Source of the DNA: a bacterium
GTDB lineage: Bacteria; Chloroflexota; Dormibacteria; Aeolococcales; Bog-877
Assembly (NCBI GenBank): GCA_021785655.1
Contig: JAJYET010000017.1
Coordinates: forward strand, 1 to 45,718
Direction of reading: 5' to 3'
DNA length: 45,718 nucleotides
Numbering within the stretch: the first letter of the stretch is position 1; the number at the start of each line of letters is the position of its first letter. Shown piece by piece: positions 7,248-15,302 of the stretch. Position numbers and translations under genes: made by a program. Under the pieces are notes generated by a model, which was not told the origin of the DNA, did not search any database, and saw nothing but the letters and a program-made list of their open reading frames with translations.

Positions 7248-9251
7248 ATGAGCCGCCCCCCAGCAATTCTTCACAGCCCCTCGCGACCCTGGAGGCTCGT
7301 GGCCGCTGGTTGCGCCCTGGGCGCTCTCGCGCTGAGTGCCGCGGGGTGCGCCACCCATCCCGTGAAGGATTCCAAACCTTCCCCATCGCATCCGTCCCCG
7401 ACCGCCGCGCCCCTGCAGCTGCCCGCAGCCGAATCCGGGGTCCTGCCCTGGTCGCTCCCCAACCCCATCAGCCGCGAGGTTCTGCTGCCGGGGCCGGGAG
7501 CCGGCCAGCTGACGATCCTGGGGGGCCTCGAGGCTGGTGGCGGGTCGGCCTCGGGCGTCTTCACCCTGAACCCCTCCAATGGGGCGCTCACCGGCGCGGG
7601 CGCACTCCTGGGCCCCCTCCATGACGCCGCCGGTGTGGAGCTGGGGGGGCAGCCGCTGGTCTTCGGTGGGGGCGTGGTGGCCAGCTCGGCCACGGTGCAG
7701 CGACTGCCCGTCGCGCTCGGGTCCGGGGCGCAGGTTGGCACCCTTCCCCAGGCACGCTCGGATTCTGCCGCCGTGGCGATCGGAGGCACGGCCTATGTGA
7801 TCGGCGGCTACGACGGGAGCTCCTTCGATCCCGCGGTCCTCGCCACCACTGACGGATCGACCTTCCGGACGGTCGCCCAGCTCCCAGTCCCGGTGCGCTA
7901 CCCCGCCGTCGCCGTGCGGGGCGGACTGATCTACGTCTTCGGCGGGCAGACCTTGGACGGGGAGCCCACAGCCGCCGTCCAGGAGATCGACCCGGCCACC
8001 GGGGCCGCCCGCATCTTGGGCTCCCTTCCCGAGCCGCTCACCGGCGCCAGCGCCGCCACCCTCTCCGGCGTGGTCTACGTTGCCGGGGGCGAGACCTCGG
8101 CGGTGGGGGGGGCCGCCCCCAACGGCACCATCTGGGCCTTTGACCCCCAGTCCGATCAGCTACTCGTCGCGGGGCAGCTCCGGGTCCCGGTGTCCCACTC
8201 GGCCATCGCGGTGCTGGGGCAGCGGGCCTGGCTGGTGGGGGGGGAGGGCCCACAGGGACCGGTGGCGGCGGTGCAGATGCTCACCCCCAACCCGGGATTC
8301 GGGATGGCCGGAGAGGTCGGCGCCGGCTCGCCGTATTTCGGCGGCAATCTGCTGATCGCCGACGCCGGCGCGAACCGGATCCTCCTCCTCAACCCGGAAG
8401 GCCAGGTCATCTGGGCCTACCCCAACCCTTCTGCTCCCCCGCCTCCAGGGGGCTTCTTCTATCCCGACGACGCCTTCTTCGCCAACCACGGCACCAGCAT
8501 CATCGTGAACATGGAGAGCTACCAGGAGATCCTAAAGATCGCTTATCCCTCCGGCAAGGTCCTCTGGACCTACGGCCACCCTGGGGTGGCCGGGAGCGCC
8601 CCGGGATATCTCAACACCCCAGACGACGCCTACCAGCTGAAGTCCGGGCAAGTCTCGGTTGCCGACATCGCCAACTGCCGGGTGCTGATCATCAACCCCA
8701 ACGGGTCGATCGCCAGTCAGATCGGGACCACCAGGTCCTGCCAGCACGCCCCTCCCACCCACCTGGGCTCTCCCAACGGCGACACCCCGCTGCCCAACGG
8801 CAACCTTCTGATCTCCGAGATCAACGGGGGGTGGGTGAGCGAGTACACACCGCAGGGCCATCTGGTGTGGACCGCCCGGCTGAACCTCGCGTACCCCTCG
8901 GATCCCCAGCAGATCGGGCCCGACACCTACCTCATCGCCGGCTACACCAACCCCGGGGTGATCCTGGAGTTCAACAGCCAGGGGCGGACGTTGTACCGCT
9001 ACCGGGTGACTTCGGGGCAGGGCGCCCTGAACCATCCGTCACTGGTCGAGCTCCTACCCAGCGGGGTGTTCATGCTCAACGACGACCACAACGACCGCAT
9101 GATCGCCATCGACCCGGCCACTGGAGCTTCGGTCTGGCAGTACGGGGTGAAGGGAGTTCCCGGTACCGCTCCTGGGTATCTGGTCGAGCCGGACGGATTC
9201 GATGTCCTGATGGCTGGGGGCACGACGCCGACCCACCCCGGCACCGGTTGA
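7248..9251 (+). CDS. Secreted lipoprotein with Kelch and PQQ-like propellers
   Basis: A 667-residue lipoprotein. The signal peptide ends in the lipobox ALSAAGC with Cys at residue 34, followed by a Ser/Pro-rich linker. Residues about 80-370 contain Kelch-type repeats (paired Gly plus 'YVIGGYDG', 'IYVFGGQ', 'VYVAGGE', 'AWLVGGEG'), predicted to form one beta-propeller. Residues about 375-650 have repeats with 'GQVIWAYPNP', 'GKVLWTYGHPG', 'GHLVWTARL' and 'ASVWQYGVKG', typical of arylsulfotransferase/PQQ-like propellers. It is likely anchored outside the membrane and binds proteins or glycans. AGGAG precedes the ATG at 7248 by 6 bases. Longer in-frame starts would place the signal peptide internally. 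Confidence 0.85.
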   Translation: MSRPPAILHSPSRPWRLVAAGCALGALALSAAGCATHPVKDSKPSPSHPSPTAAPLQLPAAESGVLPWSLPNPISREVLLPGPGAGQLTILGGLEAGGGSASGVFTLNPSNGALTGAGALLGPLHDAAGVELGGQPLVFGGGVVASSATVQRLPVALGSGAQVGTLPQARSDSAAVAIGGTAYVIGGYDGSSFDPAVLATTDGSTFRTVAQLPVPVRYPAVAVRGGLIYVFGGQTLDGEPTAAVQEIDPATGAARILGSLPEPLTGASAATLSGVVYVAGGETSAVGGAAPNGTIWAFDPQSDQLLVAGQLRVPVSHSAIAVLGQRAWLVGGEGPQGPVAAVQMLTPNPGFGMAGEVGAGSPYFGGNLLIADAGANRILLLNPEGQVIWAYPNPSAPPPPGGFFYPDDAFFANHGTSIIVNMESYQEILKIAYPSGKVLWTYGHPGVAGSAPGYLNTPDDAYQLKSGQVSVADIANCRVLIINPNGSIASQIGTTRSCQHAPPTHLGSPNGDTPLPNGNLLISEINGGWVSEYTPQGHLVWTARLNLAYPSDPQQIGPDTYLIAGYTNPGVILEFNSQGRTLYRYRVTSGQGALNHPSLVELLPSGVFMLNDDHNDRMIAIDPATGASVWQYGVKGVPGTAPGYLVEPDGFDVLMAGGTTPTHPGTG

Positions 9252-9327
9252 GGGCCCAACCCAAGACCGCAGATCGAGTGGCGGCGGCGCGGCCCCTGCC
9301 GGCAGAGTCCAGCGGGAGGCGCTCCGA

Positions 9328-10434
9328 CTAGCCGGCGCGACGCTGGATCCAGTAGAAGGTGAGGCCCGCCAGGGCCAGGGCCAGGAGAAGGAAGATCGCC
9401 GTCTCCAATCCCTGGAGGGTCCAGTAGCGGTCGGCCGGCTGGAACGCCAGCACGTCCCTGATGTGGAGCGCGTTGACACAGGCCTGAACCTCTGGCCCTG
9501 AGGGCAGCCCGGGAACGCTGATTCCGGGGCAGGTCCCGGCCCCTTGGATGGTGAGTCCGTGGCCGCCCGGTACCTTCCACATAGAGACTCCCCCGCCGAC
9601 CAGCCCATTGTGCCCGATGGTCTGCCCGGCGGCGTTGATGGTCCTGTCGGACAGGAGCCAGGCGCTGGGCGGGAGACCCCCCTGACCAGGCGTCAACTGA
9701 GCTGGGGTGATCGAGCCCGGGTTGGGTCCCGGGGAAGTTCCCGAGGCGCGGGCCGAGCCCAGGGACGCCAGGGATGCGATGGTGGCGTTGGCAACAGTCC
9801 GGTGCAGGGGGGCGAGAAGGTTGGGGCGCACCCATTCCAGGACCGCGACCCGGACCACGGCGAAGGCCAGCAGGGTGCTGACCATGGCAGGAAGGGTTCG
9901 GCGGAGCAGTGCCCCTGCGGCCACCCCGAGGCAGAAGGCGAAGGCGGCGTATCCGATGGGGACCAGGTCTCGCGCATCGAAGCTGCTGAAGGGGTTCGCA
10001 TTCACCAGATCGATCGGGCGGAACCACCAGGTCACCATCAGGCTGAGAAGGGCGCTGCTGAGGACGCTGCAGGTTCCGGCGACGCCCAGCTTGGCCGCCA
10101 GCCAGCGCGACCTGGTCACGCTCTGGGTCCAAGCCAGGACGAACGTCTGCCGCTCCATCTCCCGTGCGACCAGCGGGGCCCCCCAGAAGACGCCAATGAG
10201 GGCCGGCGCGGCCACCACCGCGACGTCCAGGGCGACCTGGAGTTGGGAGTCCGCCGTGAGGAACCGGCCTACGGCGATCGAGCAGTCGTGGGCCGAGCGG
10301 CAATCGACCACCAGCAGGTCGTAGAGGTGGGTCAGGTTGACGCCCGTGACGGCGAGCACCACAGCCAAGGCGGTGAGCAGTCCGCCGACGACCAGGGCTG
10401 CGGTGCGGAACTCGTGCCAGAAGAAGCGCGTCAC
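9328..10434 (-). CDS. ABC transporter permease
   Basis: A 368-residue integral membrane protein, ABC-2/YtrC-like. It has a hydrophobic helix at about residues 12-32, a cluster of helices between residues 65 and 230, and a last helix 'LETAIFLLLALALAGLTFYWIQ' before a basic end. A large presumably external segment (about residues 235-335) holds several Gly/Pro stretches and two Cys. Its ATG overlaps the stop of the ATPase gene by 4 bases (ATGA), indicating translational coupling. With the ATPase and the YtrA-type GntR regulator it forms one operon. The substrate is unknown. Related systems answer cell-envelope stress or export peptides. Confidence 0.85.
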   Translation of the reverse strand: MTRFFWHEFRTAALVVGGLLTALAVVLAVTGVNLTHLYDLLVVDCRSAHDCSIAVGRFLTADSQLQVALDVAVVAAPALIGVFWGAPLVAREMERQTFVLAWTQSVTRSRWLAAKLGVAGTCSVLSSALLSLMVTWWFRPIDLVNANPFSSFDARDLVPIGYAAFAFCLGVAAGALLRRTLPAMVSTLLAFAVVRVAVLEWVRPNLLAPLHRTVANATIASLASLGSARASGTSPGPNPGSITPAQLTPGQGGLPPSAWLLSDRTINAAGQTIGHNGLVGGGVSMWKVPGGHGLTIQGAGTCPGISVPGLPSGPEVQACVNALHIRDVLAFQPADRYWTLQGLETAIFLLLALALAGLTFYWIQRRAG

Positions 10435-11327
10435 GGGTCCACCGTGGAGGCCATCGGCGAATGCGCCGCGGAGCGCCCGGCCCGGCGCATGTAGGCCAGG
10501 ACCAGGTCCTCGAGACCGATCCGGTCGACCCCCCAGTTGGGGTCGAGAATGGGCCCGTCCGTTCGCACCAAAAGGGTGCTCTGCCGATCGGTGTGTGTGG
10601 CCTCGATCACCTCCTGCCCTTCCGGAAGCCCCCAGGGTCCGGGCCGCGGCCCTGTCAGTTGGCGATGCGAGTCCAGGAGGCTGTCGATCTCACCCGCCAG
10701 TTGGACCCGGGAGGACACCAGAATGACCAGGTAGTCGCAGACCCGCTCGAGGTCCGATACCAGGTGGGAGGACAGGATGACGCTGAGGCCCTGCTCCGCG
10801 ACCGCTTCCATGAGCTGCTGCAGGAACTCTCGGCGTGCGAGGGGATCGAGGCGGGCCACGGGTTCGTCGAGGATGAGCAGCTGGGGGCGCTTGGCGATCG
10901 CCAGAGTCAGGGCGAGCTGGGCGCGCTGCCCACCGGACAGCGCTCCGGCCCGCTGGGCGCGATCCAGTCCGATCTGGTCGACCCGGCGTTCGGCGAGCTC
11001 CCGGTCCCAAGAGGGGTTGAGCGAGCCTCCAAAGCGCAGGTGGTCGGCTACCGACATGTCCTCATAGAGCGGTGTCTCTTGGGCCACGAACCCCAATTGT
11101 GCCAGCTGCCTCGCACCTCGGGCTGGTGACTCGCCGAGGACGCGGATGGCACCGCGAGTGGGCGCGAGCAGGCCGACGGCCAGGTGCAGGAGGGTGGTCT
11201 TCCCGGCTCCGTTGGGGCCCACCAAGGCGGCGACGTGCCCCGTGGGGATCGTCAGAGTGCAGTCGGCGAGCGCCAGGCGGTGACCGTACAGCTTGGCCAG
11301 CCCCTGAGTCTCCAGGGCACACCTCAC
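10431..11327 (-). CDS. ABC transporter ATP-binding protein
   Basis: A 298-residue ABC ATPase. It contains the Walker A motif GPNGAGKTT, the Q-loop region 'LGFVAQETPLYEDMSVADHL', the signature 'LSGGQRAQLAL', Walker B 'QLLILDEP' and the switch His in 'VILSSHLVSDLERV'. The YtrB-like layout ends in a C-terminal region of about 80 residues. The GTG at 11327 overlaps the GntR stop (GTGA), so the three genes are translated in series. It powers the adjacent permease. The chosen start removes 11 upstream codons that lie inside the regulator gene. Confidence 0.9.
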   Translation of the reverse strand: MRCALETQGLAKLYGHRLALADCTLTIPTGHVAALVGPNGAGKTTLLHLAVGLLAPTRGAIRVLGESPARGARQLAQLGFVAQETPLYEDMSVADHLRFGGSLNPSWDRELAERRVDQIGLDRAQRAGALSGGQRAQLALTLAIAKRPQLLILDEPVARLDPLARREFLQQLMEAVAEQGLSVILSSHLVSDLERVCDYLVILVSSRVQLAGEIDSLLDSHRQLTGPRPGPWGLPEGQEVIEATHTDRQSTLLVRTDGPILDPNWGVDRIGLEDLVLAYMRRAGRSAAHSPMASTVDP

Positions 11328-11716
11328 GCTGCGCCTTCCGCTTGCGTCGACCAATGGCACTCGCGAAACAAGGCTTCGATGCTTTCGTCGTCCAGCCCGG
11401 ACGCCCTCGCCTCACCCAGCCACACCAGGAGCTCACGCCGGAGCCCCTCGTGGGCCGCGGGCGAGGCATGGGTGAGCCTTCCGGTGACGAAGGTCCCGAC
11501 CCCGGGGCGGGCCGCGACGAGCCCGCCGTGCTCGAGCTCCCGGTACGCCTTCAGGACCGTGTTTGGATTGATGGCCAGGCGCCCCGCAACCGACTTTACC
11601 GTGGGGAGCTGGTCACCCGGCGTGAGCAGCCCCAGGCGAAGGGCATCGCGAACCTGGTGGACCAATTGGAGGTAGGGAGCGACGCCGGAGCGCGTGTCCA
11701 GGTGGAAGTCGATCAC
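11324..11716 (-). CDS. GntR-family (YtrA subfamily) transcriptional regulator
   Basis: A 130-residue protein with a winged helix-turn-helix over about residues 10-80 ('PYLQLVHQVRDALRLGLLTPGDQLP', 'VAGRLAINPNTVLKAYRELEHGGLV', 'GVGTFV') and a short C-terminal helix bundle of about 45 residues, as in the YtrA subfamily. Such proteins repress their own ABC-transporter operon and respond to envelope-active compounds. It is the first gene of the operon, starts with GTG and is preceded by a strong promoter at 11748-11777. Autoregulation is inferred from family behaviour. Confidence 0.9.
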   Translation of the reverse strand: MIDFHLDTRSGVAPYLQLVHQVRDALRLGLLTPGDQLPTVKSVAGRLAINPNTVLKAYRELEHGGLVAARPGVGTFVTGRLTHASPAAHEGLRRELLVWLGEARASGLDDESIEALFRECHWSTQAEGAA

Positions 11717-11747
11717 CGGGCCAACCCAAGCTCTTTATCCATAACAC

Positions 11748-11777
11748 TATATAAACAGGATGCTAGAGCGCTGTCAA
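11748..11777 (-). promoter_or_regulatory. Strong promoter of the GntR-ABC operon
   Basis: On the minus strand a consensus -35 box TTGACA (11772-11777) is separated by 18 bases from TATATA (11748-11753). This AT-rich patch stands out in the GC-rich region. A leader of about 25 bases precedes the GTG at 11716. The patch around the -10 is the likely binding site of the regulator, but I see no perfect palindrome. Confidence 0.7.
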
Positions 11778-12067
11778 GTAGGAGCGGACCCGGGCACTTT
11801 GCCGGCCGGCGCCGCCTGGGACGGCCGACTGCCGGCGGGACACGTGCGGCCTGTGGGGACCCTCGCTGGTGACCTGCCGACTTCCAGCCCGCCCGCGCCT
11901 CCAGAGGCAGGCGGGGGATCAGCGCTGCCGCGGACGGGCCAGCACCGTCCCCACGCCGCCGCGCCGACCCGTGGCCGCGACCTAGCCCCATGGCTAGGGC
12001 CGCTCCCACCCGGCGTTGGGGTCGCGACGTGCCGGGGAGGCGCCGGGTCCCCCGAGCGGTTAGCGGA
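11778..12067. other. Non-coding stretch with no recognised gene
   Basis: About 290 bases between the GntR promoter and the hairpin after the PepSY gene. It is very GC-rich. One imperfect inverted repeat, around CCCGCGCCTC and GAGGCAGGCGGG (near 11889-11915), is the only structure I see. Open frames here lack family features. Confidence 0.4.
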
Positions 12068-12097
12068 GTGGGTGGGAGGGCAGGCCCTCCCACCCAC
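12068..12097. terminator. Perfect 14-base hairpin after the signalling operon
   Basis: GTGGGTGGGAGGGC (12068-12081) and its exact complement (12084-12097) are separated by only 2 bases. It sits 5 bases after the stop of the minus-strand PepSY gene. There is no T-tract, so it is either a U-less intrinsic terminator or an mRNA 3'-end stabiliser. Confidence 0.65.
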
Positions 12098-12102
12098 CCG
12101 GG

Positions 12103-12663
12103 TCAGCCGTCTGAGGGCTGGGGCGACTGGCCGGTGTCCCCACCGGAGCTCCCCTGGTCAGGGCTGTCCCCTGACCCTGAAGGGGTCGCCGTGGCCTCGG
12201 GAGTCTGCTGGGCCTCCGGGGTCTGCTGGGCCTCCGGCGTCCCCTTGGGCTCGGGCGACTGGCTAGGGTCGGGGGTCTCCCCCGACGCGGGCGAGGGGCC
12301 GGCGAGGGTGCCCAGCGGTGTCGGGCTCGACTCGGCCAGGTGGGCTGAGAGGACCGAGTCGTTGCTGGCGCGCACCGACAGGGAGTAGGTGGTGCCGTTG
12401 GGCGCCTGGACCACCACGTCGTACACCGGGACGCCGTGCTCCGTGTCCGCCTCAGTCCGCAGGACCCTGGCAGTCCCCGTTCCAGGGTAGTGCTGCCCTA
12501 CGTAGGTCAGCGCCGCCTGGTCGGCCGCCGCCACCGGGCTGCTCGCCGCCACCAGGCTGACCCGGGTGGGGACCTGATTCGAGCCCCCGCTCCGGGTCGC
12601 AGCCCAAACTCCCCCCGCCACCGCCAGCGCTCCGACCGTGACCCCTGCCACTGCTGTTCTCAT
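12103..12663 (-). CDS. Membrane-anchored PepSY-domain protein with Pro/Glu-rich tail
   Basis: A 186-residue protein. It has an N-terminal signal anchor (residues about 3-22), then a PepSY-like domain at about residues 40-110 ('AADQAALTYVGQHYPGTG', 'VYDVVVQAPNGTTYSLSV'), then a low-complexity tail rich in Pro, Ser, Glu and Gln with TPEAQQ repeats. PepSY domains often inhibit proteases or act in envelope signalling. The ATG at 12663 is preferred because GGAGGAAA lies 6-7 bases upstream. An open frame extends 16 codons further without a ribosome-binding site. It is the last gene of the histidine kinase/response regulator operon, separated by 89 bases, and may be a target or accessory sensor of that system. 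Confidence 0.72.
   Translation of the reverse strand: MRTAVAGVTVGALAVAGGVWAATRSGGSNQVPTRVSLVAASSPVAAADQAALTYVGQHYPGTGTARVLRTEADTEHGVPVYDVVVQAPNGTTYSLSVRASNDSVLSAHLAESSPTPLGTLAGPSPASGETPDPSQSPEPKGTPEAQQTPEAQQTPEATATPSGSGDSPDQGSSGGDTGQSPQPSDG
12194..12241. repeat. 18-base tandem repeat inside the PepSY gene
   Basis: About 2.7 copies of an 18-base unit (GCCTCCGGGGTCTGCTGG, with one variant first copy) encode the TPEAQQ repeats of the tail. Copy number could vary between strains by slippage. Confidence 0.7.
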
Positions 12664-12752
12664 CTTCGATTTCCTCCAAGAAACGCTCCGTGCGCTCCTT
12701 CGAGCATCCACCCCCGAGATGAGCGGATCGTGGGACGGGGATTAGAGTCCCT

Positions 12753-13442
12753 TCAGCTCCCCAGCCCGGGGACCGCGAGCAGCCGGTAACCGGCCCCGCG
12801 GACGGTGTGGATGAGGGGGGCCAGCCCGTCTCGGTTGAGCTTGCGGCGCAGGTAGCTCACGTAGACATCGACCACGTTGCTGCCCGGGTCAAAGTCGTAC
12901 TCCCACACCCGGTTGAGAATCTGAGTGCGAGACAGCACCTGGTTCGGGTGGCGCATGAAGAGCTCCAGGAGCGCCCACTCCCGGTGGGCCAGCTCGATGC
13001 GCCGGTCCGCCCGGAACGCCACCTTGGAGACCAGGTCCAGCCGAAGGTCGCCCACCGTCAGCTCGGTGGAGACCATCTGATCCTTGGTTCGCAGCGCGGC
13101 CCGCACCCGGGCCAGCAGCTCGTCGAACGAAAACGGCTTGGTGACATAGTCCGTGGCTCCGGCGTCCAGGCCCGCCACCTTGCTGCCGACATCGTCGCGA
13201 GCGGTGAGGATGATCACGGGGAGGCCTGGCCTACTGGCCCTCCAGAGACGCAGCACCTCGAGTCCGTCGCGATCGGGGAGACCGAGGTCGAGGAGGGCCA
13301 GATCCAGGTCCTCGCCGCTCGCGTCCACCACCCCGAGCGCGGTGCGCCCATCGGGCGCCCTGGTCACCGCATAGCCCTCAGCCTGCAGACCTTTGGCGAG
13401 AAAGGCCGAGATTCGAGCGTCGTCCTCTACCAGCAGGATCAT
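12753..13442 (-). CDS. OmpR-family response regulator
   Basis: A 229-residue two-domain regulator. The receiver domain (residues 1-115) has the acidic pair E6/D7/D8, the phosphoacceptor D52 in LLDLGLPD, the Thr in ILTARDD and Lys in VTKPFS. The C-terminal winged helix (about residues 128-224) ends in 'DVYVSYLRRKLNRDGLAPLIHTVRGAGYRL', typical of OmpR/PhoB. Its ATG overlaps the kinase stop by 4 bases (ATGA). It presumably activates or represses envelope genes including its own operon, but no direct-repeat sites were recognised. Confidence 0.95.
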   Translation of the reverse strand: MILLVEDDARISAFLAKGLQAEGYAVTRAPDGRTALGVVDASGEDLDLALLDLGLPDRDGLEVLRLWRASRPGLPVIILTARDDVGSKVAGLDAGATDYVTKPFSFDELLARVRAALRTKDQMVSTELTVGDLRLDLVSKVAFRADRRIELAHREWALLELFMRHPNQVLSRTQILNRVWEYDFDPGSNVVDVYVSYLRRKLNRDGLAPLIHTVRGAGYRLLAVPGLGS

Positions 13443-14974
13443 TCCGCCTCCTCCTCGCTCGGGCCGCCCGGCCAGAGGCAGGCCGGCGGCAGTACCAGAA
13501 CGACCGAGGTCCCCTGCCCAACAGCGCTGCTCAACTCCACGTGGCCCCCATGACCTTGGACCACGGCCTTGACGATCGCCAGTCCCAGCCCGGCTCCCCT
13601 CTGGCCGCGATCACCGCCGCGGCGGAAGCGGTCGAACACCGCTGCCTGGAGCTCCGGCTCGATGCCCGAGCCGGTGTCGGTGACCGAGAGTCTGACTCCG
13701 GGCCCGCAGCTCGCCCCCAAGGTGATGGAGTCCCCCTCCACCGTGGCCTTGACGGCGTTGTCCACCAGGTTGAGCAGGGCACCGCGCAGCTTGGCCTGAT
13801 CCACCACCACCACCGCGTCCGGCACCGGATCCAGCGCCCAGTGTCGCGGGGCCAGGACCTGGGCGGCGGTCGAGAGATCGGCCATGAAGGACCGGAGGTC
13901 CACCAGCTCGCGTTGGATGAAGTCAGGCTCCAGGGAGTGCCCCAGCAAGAGCAGCTGGTCGACCATGGCGCTCATCTGGTCCAGCTCCTCCACGACCACG
14001 GCCGTCGTCTCGGCGACCTCGCTGGGGTCCCGGGCACCACCCCGCCGGAGCACTTCCAGGTGCCCCTTGGCGACGGTCAGCGGGGTCCTCAGTTGGTGGG
14101 AGACGTCGGAGAGCAGGGCTCGCTGGGAGTCCACGGTGGCCGAGATCCGGCCGAGCAGTTCGTCGAAGGCCGCTGCCATGCGGCCCACCTCGTCATCCGC
14201 GCCCATGTACCCCACCCGCCGCGTCAGGTCGCCGGAACTGGCGTCCACCGCTGTCTGGGTGAGGGCTCCGACGGTGCGCAGGACCCGCCGGAGGATCAGG
14301 TAGGCGCTCAGAAGCGCGACCACCAGGGCGACTGCGGCCTCGGCCGCGGCGAGGAGCGCCACCTGGCCGGTCTCGCTCTGGAGGCGGCTCAGGCTGCCCG
14401 CGGTTAGGACCACACCCTGAGCCCTCCCCCGTTCCATGATCGGGCTGGCCAGAGCGAGGTACGGGGTGGGGCCCAAGGAGAGGTTAAGGGTCGTCGTCCT
14501 CCGGGGCGGGTTCGCCAGGGTCCGGCGCACGATGGGCGCCCGGGTCATCGCCGCGGCCGCCCCGCTTCCCAGCACCGGTTGGTGGCTGACCGCGATCAGC
14601 ATCACCTCCCCGGGTGGCAGCGGGTGGGTGAGGAGGTAGTCCCGGCTGAATGCCTCGAGGCTCTGCCCGGGAGGGCGGGTCCCGAAGGAGGCGGCATAGC
14701 CGCTCAGCTCGTCCCCCAGGTCGGCCAGGACGGTGTTCTGGTAGTGGGCCGAGAAGTCGCGGACCACTTGCAGGAGGACCACTCCCAACACCAGGGCCAG
14801 CACGAAGGCATGGAGCAGGAGCAGCCGCAGGGCCGTGCCCAGTCTCCGGCCCCGGGGCACCCTCGTTCGGATCGCGCCCGCGGCCCCCGGCACCCCCCGA
14901 TTGCCCCAGTCCCGGCCGGTCTCAGCCGTCGCTGCCAGAGCAGGAGTCTCCGCCGGGGCAGCTCCCCTTCGCAT
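13439..14974 (-). CDS. HAMP-containing sensor histidine kinase
   Basis: A 511-residue membrane kinase (483 residues if it starts at the GTG at 14893). The first membrane helix is at about residues 50-70. An extracytoplasmic sensor segment follows to about residue 210, then a second helix and a HAMP domain. The H-box 'SDVSHQLRTPLTVAKGHLEVL' has the phospho-His at residue 293. The ATPase domain shows 'LLNLVDNAVKAT', 'VTDTGSGIEP', 'FDRFRRGG' and 'GAGLGLAIVKAVVQGHGG'. The longest frame overlaps the upstream small gene by 53 bases, so the GTG at 14893, just past that gene's stop, is a good alternative start. It pairs with the overlapping response regulator. Confidence 0.92.
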   Translation of the reverse strand: MRRGAAPAETPALAATAETGRDWGNRGVPGAAGAIRTRVPRGRRLGTALRLLLLHAFVLALVLGVVLLQVVRDFSAHYQNTVLADLGDELSGYAASFGTRPPGQSLEAFSRDYLLTHPLPPGEVMLIAVSHQPVLGSGAAAAMTRAPIVRRTLANPPRRTTTLNLSLGPTPYLALASPIMERGRAQGVVLTAGSLSRLQSETGQVALLAAAEAAVALVVALLSAYLILRRVLRTVGALTQTAVDASSGDLTRRVGYMGADDEVGRMAAAFDELLGRISATVDSQRALLSDVSHQLRTPLTVAKGHLEVLRRGGARDPSEVAETTAVVVEELDQMSAMVDQLLLLGHSLEPDFIQRELVDLRSFMADLSTAAQVLAPRHWALDPVPDAVVVVDQAKLRGALLNLVDNAVKATVEGDSITLGASCGPGVRLSVTDTGSGIEPELQAAVFDRFRRGGDRGQRGAGLGLAIVKAVVQGHGGHVELSSAVGQGTSVVLVLPPACLWPGGPSEEEAE

Positions 14975-15236
14975 CCGTCGACTCAGGGGTGGGCACGGTG
15001 ATCACCGGAGCTGGTGGGGTGACGGTCTCCACCGGCTCGCCCGCCACCGAGACTCCGGTCAACGGTGACGGGGCCGCCGAGGGACTGCCGGAGGCGAGCC
15101 GTATCGCCGATGGGACGCTGCTTGGACGCACCGTCAGGTTGGTGCCCAATAGCAGCGCCAGCGCCACGGCGCATCCCACCACCAGGGACAGCCAGGCGGC
15201 TCTCGGGATTTGCGATAGCGACGGGATCCGCTCCAA
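14922..15236 (-). CDS. Small membrane-anchored protein with Cys-containing tail
   Basis: A 104-residue protein of unknown family, first in the kinase operon. Residues about 13-33 form one hydrophobic helix, followed by an extracytoplasmic Ser/Pro/Thr/Val-rich segment and a C-terminal tail with two Cys separated by five residues (C-P-G-G-D-S-C). GGAGGT lies 9 bases before a TTG start at 15236, which supports translation. Its end overlaps the longest form of the kinase. The layout of anchor plus short exposed tail suggests an accessory sensor or a small secreted cargo of the signalling system, though this is inference. Confidence 0.5.
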   Translation of the reverse strand: MERIPSLSQIPRAAWLSLVVGCAVALALLLGTNLTVRPSSVPSAIRLASGSPSAAPSPLTGVSVAGEPVETVTPPAPVITVPTPESTDAKGSCPGGDSCSGSDG

Positions 15237-15283
15237 AGGTCAGGTACCTCCGGGTTGGACAGTGGGGCCGGTCAATGAACCCA

Positions 15284-15289
15284 AGATTA
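15284..15289 (-). promoter_or_regulatory. Possible -10 box of the signalling operon
   Basis: TAATCT on the minus strand lies in an AT-richer patch (15275-15302), with a GGAGGT leader before the TTG at 15236. No good -35 is visible. A response-regulator-activated promoter would explain that. Confidence 0.35.
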
Positions 15290-15302
15290 GGTGAACATTA
15301 GA

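Noticed and set aside
11740-11762. Perfect palindromic GntR operator over the -10 box
   Set aside because: The AT-rich patch around TATATA is not symmetrical beyond the central six bases, so I annotate only the promoter.
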